A stretch of DNA of 64,000 bases from Microvirga calopogonii. Its GTDB lineage: Bacteria > Pseudomonadota > Alphaproteobacteria > Rhizobiales > Beijerinckiaceae. The notes under the pieces were generated by a model that saw only the letters and a program-made list of their open reading frames with translations, did not search any database and was not told the DNA's origin. Made by a program: the position numbers and the translations under genes. The stretch's first letter is position 1; every line of letters begins with the position of its first letter. This document shows positions 18,891 to 27,993 of this stretch, piece by piece. The stretch spans positions 1 through 64,000 of the forward strand of contig NZ_QDGA01000007.1 of the NCBI RefSeq assembly GCF_003347665.1, written 5' to 3'.

Positions 18891-19918
18891 CATCCCCCAA
18901 CGAGACCAGCGCCGGCATGCAAGCGACCGGAGTCAAAGGCGCCGACCCGGCATCCGAAAGCCTTCAGCGCCGCCTTGCCTGGCGCTCCACTCTGCAGGCC
19001 ATCGGCATGCTGCCGGTGCTCATCATTCTCGGCGTCGTGTTCGAGCTCATGTCGGGCCGGTTCCTGAGTTTCCAGAACCTCTCGATCGTGATGCAGCAGG
19101 CCTCGATCAATACCGTGCTCGCGGCCGGCATGACCTTCGTCATCCTGACCGGCGGCATCGATCTGTCGGTCGGATCCATCCTGGCCGCCGCCGCCATGGT
19201 GGCGATCCTGGCCTCGAAGATCCCGGATTGGGGCATGCTCGGCATTCCCGCGGCCCTGCTGATGGGTTTGGGCCTCGGCCTCGTGAACGGTGCTCTCATC
19301 GCTTACGCGAAGCTGCCGCCCTTCATCGTTACGTTGGGCTCCTTGACGGCCGTGCGCGGCTTCGCGCGCCTGCTCGGTGAAGACACGACCCAGTTCAACC
19401 CGGAACTGCCCTTCGCCTTCATCGGCAACGGAACCCTGTTCGGCCTGCCTTGGCTGGTATGGATCGCCTTCGCCGTGGTGATCCTATCCTGGTTCATCCT
19501 GCGAAGGACGGTGCTGGGCGTCCATATCTATGCGGTCGGCGGCAATCCGGACGCGGCTCGGCTCACCGGCATCAAGGTCTGGGCCGTCCTGCTGTTCGTC
19601 TATGCCTTCTCGGGATTGGCGGCAGGTCTAGGCGGCGTCATGTCGGCGGCGCGCCTGTTCGCCGCGAATGGATTGCAGCTCGGACAATCCTACGAGCTCG
19701 ACGCCATCGCGGCTGTCATCCTCGGCGGCACCAGCTTCGTCGGCGGCATTGGGTCGATCTGGGGCACGCTCATCGGTGCGCTCATCATCGCCATCCTGTC
19801 GAACGGCCTCATCCTCGTAGGCGTCTCCGACATCTGGCAGTTCATCATCAAGGGGCTCGTGATCATCGGGGCCGTGGCGCTCGACCGCTACCGCCTCAAG
19901 GGTTCGGCGCGCACCTGA
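18887..19918 (+). CDS. rbsC: ribose-type sugar ABC importer, permease
   Basis: A 343-residue permease of the RbsC/XylH branch with eight to ten hydrophobic helices. Family marks are [24 protein letters not shown] near residue 85 and the C-terminal [30 protein letters not shown] near 270. The hydrophilic N-terminus (about 25 residues) is cytoplasmic. The ATG overlaps the rbsA stop, so the two are translationally coupled. It forms a homodimeric channel for the sugar delivered by the binding protein at 20047. The substrate is inferred to be a pentose or pentitol from the linked kinases and AraD. Confidence 0.92.
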
Positions 19919-20000
19919 TCAAGAGATACCAGCGCCCGGCCCGGGCGCTTGTATGAACGACCTCCCGGACAGCAAGCACAGGCTCCGGGAGGCGTGGAGC

Positions 20001-20036
20001 ACAAAGACACCTGCAAAGACACTTGCAAGGATACTT
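20001..20036 (+). repeat. three tandem 12-bp repeats in the leader of the sugar-binding protein gene
   Basis: Three imperfect units, ACAAAGACACCT, GCAAAGACACTT and GCAAGGATACTT, run head to tail and end directly against the GGAGGA ribosome-binding site of the gene at 20047. The unit length is a multiple of three, but the segment is upstream of the start. Confidence 0.6.
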
Positions 20037-20046
20037 GGAGGAACCA

Positions 20047-20982
20047 ATGGCACTTTCCCGTCTTACGCTGAGCCTTGCCGTCGCTGCCGTCCTGGCGGCT
20101 CCGGCCTATGCCAAGGACGTCAAGAACGTCGGCATCTCGGTCGGCCTGCTCGGCAACCCGTTCTTCGTCGCGACCATCAAAGGCATCGAGGCCAAGGCGA
20201 AGGAGATCACTCCCGGCGCCAAGATCACGTCCGTGTCGGCGGATTACGACCTGAACAAGCAATTCACCCAGATGGACAACTTCACGGCGGCCGGAACGGA
20301 CATCGTGATGATCAATGCGGTCGACCCGAAGGCGATCGAGCCCTCCGTGAAGCGCGCTCAGGCGGGCGGCATGGTCGTGGCCGCCTTCGACGTGGCTGCC
20401 GCAGGTGCCGACGTGACGGTGATGACGGACAACGTCAAGGCCGGCGAACTCGCCTGCCAGTACATCGCCGATAACATCAAGGGCAAAGGCGACGTCCTCA
20501 TCGTGAACGGCCCGCAGGTCTCCTCGATCACGGACCGCGTGAAGGGCTGCAAGAACGTCTTCTCGAAATACCCGGACATCAAGGTCCTCTCGGACAACCA
20601 GGATGCCAAGGGATCCCGTGAAGGCGGCTTCGCCGTCGGCCAGAGCCTGCTGACGCGCTTCCCGAAGATCGATGCGGTCTTTGCGATCAACGACCCGACC
20701 GCCATTGGCATCAATCTGGCGGCCAAGCAGCTCAACCGCAACGAGTTCATCATCACGGCGGTCGACGGTGCCCCGGATATCGAGACGGAGCTGAAGTCGG
20801 GTAATTCCCTGATCAAGGCCTCGGCCTCCCAGGATCCATACGTCATGGCCGCTCAGTCCTATGAACTCGCCGTCGGCATCGTGAACGGCAAGAAGCCCGA
20901 GAAGAACGTGATCCTGCTCGAGCCCAAGCTGATCACCGCGGACAACATCAAGGACTACAAGGGCTGGCAGGCCGTCCGCTGA
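20047..20982 (+). CDS. rbsB: ribose-type sugar ABC importer, periplasmic binding protein
   Basis: A 311-residue periplasmic-binding-protein-like sugar receptor. A Sec signal peptide (MALSRLTLSLAVAAVLAAPAYA) is followed by the family opening VGISVGLLGNPFFVATIKGIEAKA. Ligand and hinge landmarks are AGTDIVMINAVDP (about residue 80), GDVLIVNGPQ and DAVFAINDPTAIGINLA (about 215). The start at 20047 follows GGAGGA and matches the signal peptide; eight upstream in-frame codons are discarded. It comes third after the ATPase and permease, 128 bases downstream, behind a short tandem repeat. The ligand is not certain. Confidence 0.92.
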   Translation: MALSRLTLSLAVAAVLAAPAYAKDVKNVGISVGLLGNPFFVATIKGIEAKAKEITPGAKITSVSADYDLNKQFTQMDNFTAAGTDIVMINAVDPKAIEPSVKRAQAGGMVVAAFDVAAAGADVTVMTDNVKAGELACQYIADNIKGKGDVLIVNGPQVSSITDRVKGCKNVFSKYPDIKVLSDNQDAKGSREGGFAVGQSLLTRFPKIDAVFAINDPTAIGINLAAKQLNRNEFIITAVDGAPDIETELKSGNSLIKASASQDPYVMAAQSYELAVGIVNGKKPEKNVILLEPKLITADNIKDYKGWQAVR

Positions 20983-21060
20983 TTTCGTTTGACATCCGGC
21001 GGCCATGGCGCGAGCTGTGGCCGCCGTTTTCCGTTCATGGGCCTTTTGAGGACGCATCCG

Positions 21061-21756
21061 ATGTTGAAGCAGCTGCGCGAACAGGTTCTGGAAGCCAATC
21101 TGGAAGTGGTTCGGCGCGGGCTTGTTCTTTACACCTTCGGCAATGTCAGCGGCATCAGCCGCGAGGACAATCTCGTCGTCATCAAACCGAGCGGCGTTCC
21201 GTACGAGCGCATGAAGGCCGACGACCTCGTCATTACGGATTTTGAGGGCAAGATCGTCTGGGGCGAGCTGCGCCCCTCTTCCGACCTCGACACCCATATC
21301 CATCTCTACAAGGCGTTCCCCGAGATCGGCGGGGTGGTGCACACACATTCGGAACACGCCGTGGCCTGGGCTCAGGCCTGCCGTCCGATTCCGGCTCTCG
21401 GCACCACTCACGCCGACTACTTCTACGGCCCGGTTCCGATCACTCGCGAGCTCACCGCCGACGAGATCAAGAACGATTACGTCCGCGCAACGGGTGTTGC
21501 GATCACGGACGCTTTCGGCAATCGCGATCCCATGGAGGTGCCCGCAGCCCTGGTCGCCGGGCATGGCCCCTTCGCCTGGGGCAGGACGCCCGACGATGCC
21601 GTCCACAACGCCGTCGTGCTGGAGGCGGTCGCCCGCATGGCAATGTACACACTCTCCCTGCAGCCGAACGTACAGGGCGTCTCACAGGCGCTGCTCGACC
21701 GGCATTATTTCCGCAAGCATGGCGCGACGGCGACCTATGGCCAATCCGAGAAATAG
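21061..21756 (+). CDS. araD: L-ribulose-5-phosphate 4-epimerase-like class II aldolase
   Basis: A 231-residue class II aldolase/epimerase. Metal and phosphate site marks are TFGNVSGISRED (about residue 25), KPSGVPYE, SSDLDTHIHLYKAFPEIGGVVHTHS (about 75-99, with the HTH zinc ligands) and GHGPFAWG (about 165). AraD interconverts L-ribulose-5-phosphate and D-xylulose-5-phosphate; the neighbouring ribulokinase homologue makes that the best call. Related enzymes (UlaF/SgbE, fuculose aldolase) cannot be excluded. The start at 21061 (MLKQLREQVLEAN) is preferred over an upstream start at 20989 because it matches the family N-terminus and follows TTGAGG. Confidence 0.88.
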   Translation: MLKQLREQVLEANLEVVRRGLVLYTFGNVSGISREDNLVVIKPSGVPYERMKADDLVITDFEGKIVWGELRPSSDLDTHIHLYKAFPEIGGVVHTHSEHAVAWAQACRPIPALGTTHADYFYGPVPITRELTADEIKNDYVRATGVAITDAFGNRDPMEVPAALVAGHGPFAWGRTPDDAVHNAVVLEAVARMAMYTLSLQPNVQGVSQALLDRHYFRKHGATATYGQSEK

Positions 21757-21804
21757 CCTCCCGCTTCCTTCTGAACCGCATATGCCCCGTTTTGGGAGAT
21801 ATAG

Positions 21805-23406
21805 ATGGCCGTTGTAGCCGGTGTCGATTTTGGCACTCTGAGCGTAAGGGTCACCCTCGTCGATGATCGCAAGGGCCCGCTCGGCCTTGCCACGGCGGAA
21901 TACCCGCTTCACCGCAAGCGCGAAAATCCTGACTATGCCACCCAGGCACATGCCGATCACATGGATGCGCTGGCGCGCGCCATGCGCGGTGCCCTCGACT
22001 CGGCAGGCGTGAAGGCAGAGGACGTGGCGGCCCTCGCCATCGACACCACGGGCTCCAGCGTCGTGATGGTAGGGGAAGGCCTTGAGCCCCTCGACGAATA
22101 TTACCTCTGGTGCGACCACCGGGCGAAATCCGAAGCCGAGGAAATCACCCGGATTGCGCATCTGGAAGGACTTGAAGCCATTCAGTGGTGCGGCGGCGTC
22201 TATTCGCACGAATGGGGCTTCTCCAAGCTGCTGCACTGGCTGCGCAACAATCCCGGCAAACGCGACCGCTTGGTGACGGCCCTCGAGCATTGCGACATGG
22301 TGGCGGCGACCCTTACCGGCGTCACGGATCCCCGACAGCTCAAACGCAGTATCTGCGCCATGGGCCACAAATGGATGTGGAATCCGCGCTGGGGTGGCCT
22401 GCCCCCGCAGGAATTCCTCTCCAAGGTCGATCCGCTGTTCGACGGCATTCGCGAGAAGCTTGCGGGCGAATACGTCACCTCCGATGTCGTCGCGGGCCAC
22501 CTCACGCGGTACTGGGCTGAGCGACTCGGCTTGAAAGCCGGCATTCCGATTCCGGTCGGCGCCTTCGATGCCCACTGGGACGCCATCGGCGCAGGCTGCC
22601 GCGTCGGCGACGTAGTGAACGTCGTCGGCACTTCGACCTGCATCATCGCGATGGCCGAGGACACCAGTTTGATCCAGGGCGTATGCGGTGTCGTGCCGGG
22701 CAGCGTGGATCCCAAGCTCGTTGGTATCGAGGCCGGGTTGTCCGCCACCGGCGACATCTTCGAAGCGATTGCCCGGCGCGCCAACACGAATGTCAAGGAA
22801 CTCTCCAAGGGCCTGGAGCAATACCGTGCCGGCCAGACAGGCCTCATGCGCCTGACCTGGGACAACGGCGACCGCACGGTCCTCGTAAAGGCGGATCTCG
22901 GCGGCATCACGCTCGGCTGGAACCTGCTGCACACAGCCCAGGACGAGCTGTTCGCCGCCATCGAAGGCACGGCCTTCCACACCCGTATCATCCTCGAGCG
23001 CATGGCCGAGGGCGGCGTGCCGGTCGAGCGGGTCATCAATGCGGGCGGTATTCCCCAGCACAACGCGGTCCTGAACCAGGTCTACGCCAATGTGCTCGGC
23101 CGGCCTGTGCTGGTACCGAGCGGAATCCCGACGGGCCTTGGTTCCAGCATCTTCGCGAGCCTCGCGGCCGGATCGCACCCTGATCTCGATAGCGCACAGG
23201 CGGCGATCTGCTTGCCCTTCCGGACCTTCGAGCCGGACCCGAAGGCCCATGCCGTCTATGAGCAGCTCTTTGCCCATTACAGAACGCTCTATTTCGGCTT
23301 CGGCGGTGTCTCTGGACCCGTTTCCCTGGATCATATATTGCGCGACCTCAAACGGATCGCGGCTCTTCCCTCGGAGCCGGTTCCTCCCGATGCGATGCCC
23401 GCGTAA
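21805..23406 (+). CDS. araB: ribulokinase (FGGY family)
   Basis: A 533-residue kinase that phosphorylates L-ribulose (and often D-ribulose or ribitol). Family marks are VAGVDFGTLSVRVTLVD at the N-terminus, IDTTGSSVVMV (about residue 77), CDHRAKSEAEEI and GGVYSHEWGFSKLLHWLR (about 132), a pattern typical of AraB rather than XylB. VINAGGIPQHNAVLNQVYANVLGRPV (about 412) is the C-terminal FGGY motif. It lies 48 bases after araD, so the two are likely co-transcribed. No araA isomerase is seen, so L-arabinose itself cannot be confirmed as the substrate; a polyol dehydrogenase elsewhere could feed ribulose. Confidence 0.92.
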   Translation: MAVVAGVDFGTLSVRVTLVDDRKGPLGLATAEYPLHRKRENPDYATQAHADHMDALARAMRGALDSAGVKAEDVAALAIDTTGSSVVMVGEGLEPLDEYYLWCDHRAKSEAEEITRIAHLEGLEAIQWCGGVYSHEWGFSKLLHWLRNNPGKRDRLVTALEHCDMVAATLTGVTDPRQLKRSICAMGHKWMWNPRWGGLPPQEFLSKVDPLFDGIREKLAGEYVTSDVVAGHLTRYWAERLGLKAGIPIPVGAFDAHWDAIGAGCRVGDVVNVVGTSTCIIAMAEDTSLIQGVCGVVPGSVDPKLVGIEAGLSATGDIFEAIARRANTNVKELSKGLEQYRAGQTGLMRLTWDNGDRTVLVKADLGGITLGWNLLHTAQDELFAAIEGTAFHTRIILERMAEGGVPVERVINAGGIPQHNAVLNQVYANVLGRPVLVPSGIPTGLGSSIFASLAAGSHPDLDSAQAAICLPFRTFEPDPKAHAVYEQLFAHYRTLYFGFGGVSGPVSLDHILRDLKRIAALPSEPVPPDAMPA

Positions 23407-23469
23407 TTCTGGGCGGACTGAGCCGGTTGGGTCCATGAGTTTCGTTGAGGTTTAGTCGGGAGGCTTTTG

Positions 23470-24420
23470 ATGATCCTGGTTTGTGGCGAAGCCCTGATCG
23501 ATCTCTTTATAGGAGCGTCCAACCCGACCGGCTTTCCTGCGGAAGCCGTTGCAGGCGGCTCGCCCTACAATGTCGCCATCGGCATCGGGCGCCTCGGCCG
23601 CCCCTCGGCCTTCCTCTCCACTCTGTCGGAGGACGTGTTCGGCAGCTTCCTGGCGGAGAAACTCGCCGAATCCGGCGTCAGCTCCGCCTACCTCCAGCGT
23701 TGCCCGAACCACACGACACTTAGTGTGGTCGCGACGAACGCCTCGGGGCAGCCGCAATATTCCTTCTATGCTCCGAACTCCGCGGACAGGGCCCTTAAGC
23801 CCGAGGCGCTTCCGGCCCAGTTGCCGCCTGATGTGAATGCCATCGCGGCGGGCTCCTATGCCCTCGGGGTCGAGCCCATCGCGAGCGCCATCGAGACTCT
23901 GCTTCGTCGCGAGGCCGGATCTCGCGTGATCTCCCTCGATCCCAATGTCCGCCCGCGGGTCGTCGGCGATCTGAATGCGTACCGGGAACGCTTCGAGCGC
24001 CTGCTTGCTTATGCCGACATCGTGAAGGCGAGCGACGAGGACGTCGAAACCCTTTACGCCACCCGCGACTTGGCCTCTGCTGCCCGCGCTTGGCTTCAGC
24101 TCGGACCGAAGCTCGTCATCGTGACTCGTGGCGAGAAAGGCCCCCTTGCAGCCTTCGGCGGCTTGGTCGTGGAGCGCCCCGCTCCGAAGATCGAGGTGGT
24201 GGATACGGTCGGTGCGGGCGACACGTTCCATGCCGGCCTTCTGTCCTGGCTCGATGCCAACAACCTGCTCACGCCTGCAGGAATCGCTGGATTGGCGGCC
24301 GAGCAGGTCACGCAAGCCCTCGATTTCGCAGCCGCCGCGGCCGCCATCGTTTGCACCCGCCGCGGCGCCAATCCGCCTTCATGGGCCGAAGTCGAACAAT
24401 TCATGGCCTCACGCGCCTGA
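23470..24420 (+). CDS. fructokinase-like PfkB-family sugar kinase
   Basis: A 316-residue ribokinase-fold kinase. The N-terminal MILVCGEALIDLF and AVAGGSPYNVAIGIGRLGRPSAFLS are fructokinase-like; DTVGAGDTFHAGLL (about residue 241) carries the catalytic aspartate and anion hole. It would phosphorylate fructose to fructose-6-phosphate, which fits the AGE-family isomerase that follows (mannose to fructose). The ATG at 23470 follows GGGAGG at spacing about 6; a TTG one codon earlier is ignored. It lies 63 bases after araB and 17 bases before the next gene. Confidence 0.88.
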   Translation: MILVCGEALIDLFIGASNPTGFPAEAVAGGSPYNVAIGIGRLGRPSAFLSTLSEDVFGSFLAEKLAESGVSSAYLQRCPNHTTLSVVATNASGQPQYSFYAPNSADRALKPEALPAQLPPDVNAIAAGSYALGVEPIASAIETLLRREAGSRVISLDPNVRPRVVGDLNAYRERFERLLAYADIVKASDEDVETLYATRDLASAARAWLQLGPKLVIVTRGEKGPLAAFGGLVVERPAPKIEVVDTVGAGDTFHAGLLSWLDANNLLTPAGIAGLAAEQVTQALDFAAAAAAIVCTRRGANPPSWAEVEQFMASRA

Positions 24421-24437
24421 CCACAATGGAACCTCTC

Positions 24438-25694
24438 ATGACGATGTCACAGCCCGTCCTTCCTCCACTCGGCCCGCATTGGCGTTCCAATCGCTTCCAC
24501 AGACAATGGCTGCTGGAGCAAGCGAACAACCTCTTCGATTTCTTCCAGTCCGGCATCATCAACCCGGCCGGAGGCTTCTTCGATCTCGACGATGCCGGCC
24601 AACCGATCGAGACTGCCAATCCCGTAAGGCAGATCCACAATACCACCCGCATGGTGCATTGCTTCGCCATCGGCACTCTGCTCGGCCGCCCCGGATGCGA
24701 TGCCGTCGTCGATCACGGCATGACCTACCTCTGGAATGCGCATCGCGATGCCCGGAACGGCGGCTATGTCTGGTCTCTCGACAACGATGGTCCGAAGGAC
24801 GACACCAAGCAGGCATACGGGCACGCCTTCGTCCTGCTCGCCGCCTCCAGCGCAAAGGTGGTCGGGCACCCGATCGCCGACCGTCTCATCCAGGACATCA
24901 CCCAAGTTCTCGAAGAGCGCTTCTGGGAAGAGAAGCACGGAGCCGTGACGGAGGAGTTCTCCCGTGATTGGCAGCCCCTGAGCCAGTACCGCGGCCAGAA
25001 CTCGAACATGCACTTGACGGAATCGCTGATGGCCGCCTTCGAGGCTACAGGCGACAAGTCTTACCTCGACAAGGCCGAGCGGATCGCGAGCCTGATCATT
25101 GGCCGTCATGCCGCGTCTCTCGGCTACCGCGTGGCTGAGCACTTCCATGCTGACTGGAGCCTCGACAAGGAATATCGGGGCTACGACGTGTTCCGCCCCT
25201 ACGGCACCACACCGGGCCATTGGCTGGAATGGGCGCGTCTCATCCTCCAGCTCTGGGCCCTCGGCGGTCAGCGCCATGCCTGGATGCTGGAGGCCGCCCG
25301 TGAACTCTTCCGGCAATCCATCGAGCTCGGATGGGACAAGAACAAGGGCGGCTTCTTCTACGCCCTGGACTGGGACGACAAGCCGAGGCTGCCCCACAAA
25401 CTCTGGTGGCCCTGCGCGGAGGCCATCGGTGCTGCAGCTTTCCTCGGCGATCACAGCCCGAGCGATTACCACGAGCAATGGTATCGCACCCTCTGGGGCT
25501 TTGCGGACCGACACCTGATCGACCACAGGCACGGCGGATGGCAGCCGGAGCTGACGGAAGACCTGAAGCCCGGGACGTCTCTCTTCACCGGCAAGCCCGA
25601 CCTCTACCATGCCCTGCAGGCCTGCCTGATCCCGCTGTTTCCCGCGAACGGCAGTCTGACGAAGGTCATTCCAGAGGCTGTTGCTCAGGCCTGA
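24438..25694 (+). CDS. AGE-family sugar epimerase/isomerase (mannose isomerase-like)
   Basis: A 418-residue (alpha/alpha)6-barrel protein of the N-acylglucosamine 2-epimerase family. Conserved pieces include NTTRMVHCFAIG (near residue 60), DTKQAYGHAFVLLAASSA, EEFSRDWQPLSQYRGQNSNMHLTES (about 173-197) and GTTPGHWLEWARLIL (about 256), where catalytic histidines normally sit. The best fit is the aldose-ketose isomerase branch (mannose/glucose/lyxose), as in YihS, because fructokinase precedes it. The start at 24438 has GGA seven bases upstream; an ATG at 24426 would add four residues. Its last 10 bases overlap the convergent ribokinase gene. Confidence 0.86.
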   Translation: MTMSQPVLPPLGPHWRSNRFHRQWLLEQANNLFDFFQSGIINPAGGFFDLDDAGQPIETANPVRQIHNTTRMVHCFAIGTLLGRPGCDAVVDHGMTYLWNAHRDARNGGYVWSLDNDGPKDDTKQAYGHAFVLLAASSAKVVGHPIADRLIQDITQVLEERFWEEKHGAVTEEFSRDWQPLSQYRGQNSNMHLTESLMAAFEATGDKSYLDKAERIASLIIGRHAASLGYRVAEHFHADWSLDKEYRGYDVFRPYGTTPGHWLEWARLILQLWALGGQRHAWMLEAARELFRQSIELGWDKNKGGFFYALDWDDKPRLPHKLWWPCAEAIGAAAFLGDHSPSDYHEQWYRTLWGFADRHLIDHRHGGWQPELTEDLKPGTSLFTGKPDLYHALQACLIPLFPANGSLTKVIPEAVAQA

Positions 25695-26620
25695 TGAAGG
25701 TGCTGCTCCAGAGCCTTCCGCTGCGGCATGCCCGCCTGAGCCCCTGCCGTAAGGCAGGATAGTGATGCCGCAGCGCAGGCCCTCTCCATGGCCGGACCGA
25801 TCTCCAGCCCTTCGGCAATCCCATTGGCCAGGACACCGACAAAGGTGTCCCCGGCGCCGGTGGTGTCGACCGGGAGAATCGGACGCGCGGTCGCATGGGT
25901 CTGAGCACCATCCGGGGTCATGGCATAAGCACCACGCGATCCCGCCGTGACGATGCAGGTCGGTCCGAAGGAACGGGAAATCTCAGCGCCGGCCTTGAGA
26001 TAATCGTCGCCCGAAGGCTCTCCGACGATGTTGGCTATGGCAAGCGCCTCGTGCTCGTTGACGACGAGCACATCGGTCACGGCCAGGAGTTCGGCGATGG
26101 CCGATCGCTCCTTGACGGCCGGCACCGGGGCGAAATTCCACAGGACCTTGACGCCCGCCCGGCGTGCTCGTGCGGCGACCTCCAGCGAATCCGCAATGGG
26201 CACCTCCATCTGAAGGACCAGAACAGTTGCCTCGGCAAGGAGGCTCTGGGGCAGGTCGGCCGCGCTCAACACCATGTTTGCCCCGCTGGCGACCGTAATG
26301 GCGTTTTCCCCGGTCTCATCGACGGTGATGAAGGCGCAGCCGGTAGGCTCGTCCGTGACCCGGATGGCGCTCACGTCCACCCCATTCTCTTCGAGATTCT
26401 TGAGGCAAGCCGTTCCGAATGGATCGTTGCCGATGGCCGCGACCATGGCGACCCGTAGCGGACCGCCATGACTGACCCGCGCGGCTGCGACGGCCTGGTT
26501 GGCGCCCTTGCCGCCGAAGAAGCTGTCGGCCCGGCGGGACAGGACGGTCTCGCCCGGGCGAGCGATCCGCTGAACCCGTGCCACGAGGTCCATATTGATG
26601 GAGCCGAAGATGACGATCAT
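25685..26620 (-). CDS. rbsK: ribokinase (PfkB family)
   Basis: A 311-residue kinase converting D-ribose to ribose-5-phosphate. The N-terminal IVIFGSINMDLVARV and FFGGKGANQAVAAARV (about residue 35) are ribokinase-type sugar-binding motifs, and PVDTTGAGDTFVGVLA (about 247) holds the catalytic aspartate and anion hole. It faces the sugar operon, overlapping the AGE isomerase gene by 10 bp at the 3' ends. The transcript is separate, but the substrate fits the ribose-type importer upstream. The ATG at 26620 is the family start. Confidence 0.92.
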   Translation of the reverse strand: MIVIFGSINMDLVARVQRIARPGETVLSRRADSFFGGKGANQAVAAARVSHGGPLRVAMVAAIGNDPFGTACLKNLEENGVDVSAIRVTDEPTGCAFITVDETGENAITVASGANMVLSAADLPQSLLAEATVLVLQMEVPIADSLEVAARARRAGVKVLWNFAPVPAVKERSAIAELLAVTDVLVVNEHEALAIANIVGEPSGDDYLKAGAEISRSFGPTCIVTAGSRGAYAMTPDGAQTHATARPILPVDTTGAGDTFVGVLANGIAEGLEIGPAMERACAAASLSCLTAGAQAGMPQRKALEQHLHQA

Positions 26621-27036
26621 GCCGCACTGCCTTTTTTCGAGGCGCCATCCTTACCATCCGGCAGGGGCGATTGGCGAGGATTTGACGTGTCGGCTTTCCT
26701 CCTGGGAGCCACCTCCCACGCCATCCACAGCTATTTCTGCCCTGCGTTTCGCAGAGGGATTATGCCTGGGAACCAAGCAGGCTGCCTCAACATTTGACTC
26801 GCAGGTAGGCGTAGCAGCGGTAAACTGTCATCAGAATCAAAGATAGTTTGCCACTGGCAGATTGAAGAACAGGCTTTGATGGGCAGGCAGGTTGATCCTC
26901 ACCGTCCGGATCGCGGAAATCCACCGCCCGCAACGACTCGCTCTCGTAACAACCCTTCTCTTGCAAGTTCCTCCAGACGCCTCTGCGCGGCGCCTGGATA
27001 GGTCTCTGTGCGCAGTTTCAAACCCGGAGTTGGTCA
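26621..27036. other. 416-bp non-coding gap between divergent rbsK and phoH
   Basis: No credible gene. It must hold the promoters of rbsK (reverse) and phoH (forward). A small imperfect stem, CCCTGCG-TTT-CGCAGAGGG, lies near 26740. Short open frames here have no ribosome-binding site or recognisable product. Confidence 0.5.
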
Positions 27037-27771
27037 TTGAGCAAGCATCATGAGAAGCAGAGACGCAAGACCCGCCGCTCCCTTGAAACAGCGCAGGTCT
27101 TCGACCTCACCGGATCCAAGTTCCAGGCCGAGCGCAGCCTCCCTCCCATCAAGCCGCTCAATGCAACGCAGGACGATTATCTCGACGCTCTGAAAAACAA
27201 TGCCCAGGTCGTGGTTTTGGGGCCGGCAGGGACCGGAAAGACCTGGATTGCAGCGACATACGCGGCGGACCTCTTCCGCCAACGCCGCATTCGCAAGATC
27301 ATTCTCACGCGCCCCAACGTCCCGAGCGGCCGCTCCCTCGGATTCTTCCCCGGCAGCCTGGAGGAGAAGTTCGGTCCCTGGGCTGCCCCGGTCATCGAGG
27401 CCATCAAGGAGCGGATCGGCTCGGCCGCTTACGAAATCGCAGTCAAGAACGGCGATATCGAGATGGTGCCCTTCGAGGTGATGCGCGGACGCTCCTGGCG
27501 CGACGCCTTCATTCTCCTGGACGAAGCGCAGAATGCCACTCCTGCCGAGATGAAAACCTTTCTGACCCGCATCGGGGAGGATTGCACGGTCGTGATCAAC
27601 GGCGACGTAAGCCAGTGCGACCTGCGCGAGACCTCGGGCCTACGAACGGTCATTCACCTGATCAAGTCGCAGATGCTTCCCGTTCCGATCATCGAGTTCA
27701 CACTCAATGAGATCGTCCGGTCCGGTGTCTGCGAGATGTGGGTGCGGGCCTTCGAAGAGGTTCATTGCTGA
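27037..27771 (+). CDS. PhoH-family ATPase
   Basis: A 244-residue P-loop protein. Walker A is VVLGPAGTGKTWIAATYAADL (about residue 56) and Walker B is AFILLDEAQNATPAEMKTFLTRIGE (about 151), followed by VVINGDVSQCDL, all hallmarks of PhoH/PhoL. PhoH-like proteins bind ATP and are linked to RNA metabolism; the exact job is unclear. The start is TTG at 27037, with GGAG seven bases upstream; there is no in-frame ATG before the conserved core, so a TTG (or other rare) start is needed. The basic N-terminus (MSKHHEKQRRKTRRS) could contact RNA. The convergent cold-shock gene follows. Confidence 0.88.
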   Translation: MSKHHEKQRRKTRRSLETAQVFDLTGSKFQAERSLPPIKPLNATQDDYLDALKNNAQVVVLGPAGTGKTWIAATYAADLFRQRRIRKIILTRPNVPSGRSLGFFPGSLEEKFGPWAAPVIEAIKERIGSAAYEIAVKNGDIEMVPFEVMRGRSWRDAFILLDEAQNATPAEMKTFLTRIGEDCTVVINGDVSQCDLRETSGLRTVIHLIKSQMLPVPIIEFTLNEIVRSGVCEMWVRAFEEVHC

Positions 27772-27914
27772 AGCATCAACTGCTGAAGGATCAACGTCAG
27801 AACGGGACGCGCTTTCAGGATCCGATCACGCGTCCAATGCCCGAAGAACGGTCTCAAGGTGCGGTCCACTTTGAGACCGGGTATGGCGTCCCCGGACGAC
27901 ATGCTTTCGACACG

Positions 27915-27965
27915 CAAAAACCCGGGCCGACCCTCCCCGACAGGAGAAGGCCACAGACCCGGGTT
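27915..27965 (-). terminator. Rho-independent terminator after the cold-shock gene
   Basis: Arms AACCCGGG (27919-27926) and CCCGGGTT (27958-27965) close a 31-base loop. On the minus strand the stem is followed by TTTTTGCG. It lies 29 bases past the stop of the gene at 27994 and could also stop phoH transcripts from the other side. Confidence 0.7.
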
Positions 27966-27993
27966 AATTCACGCCGAAAAGGCTGGATGTGTC

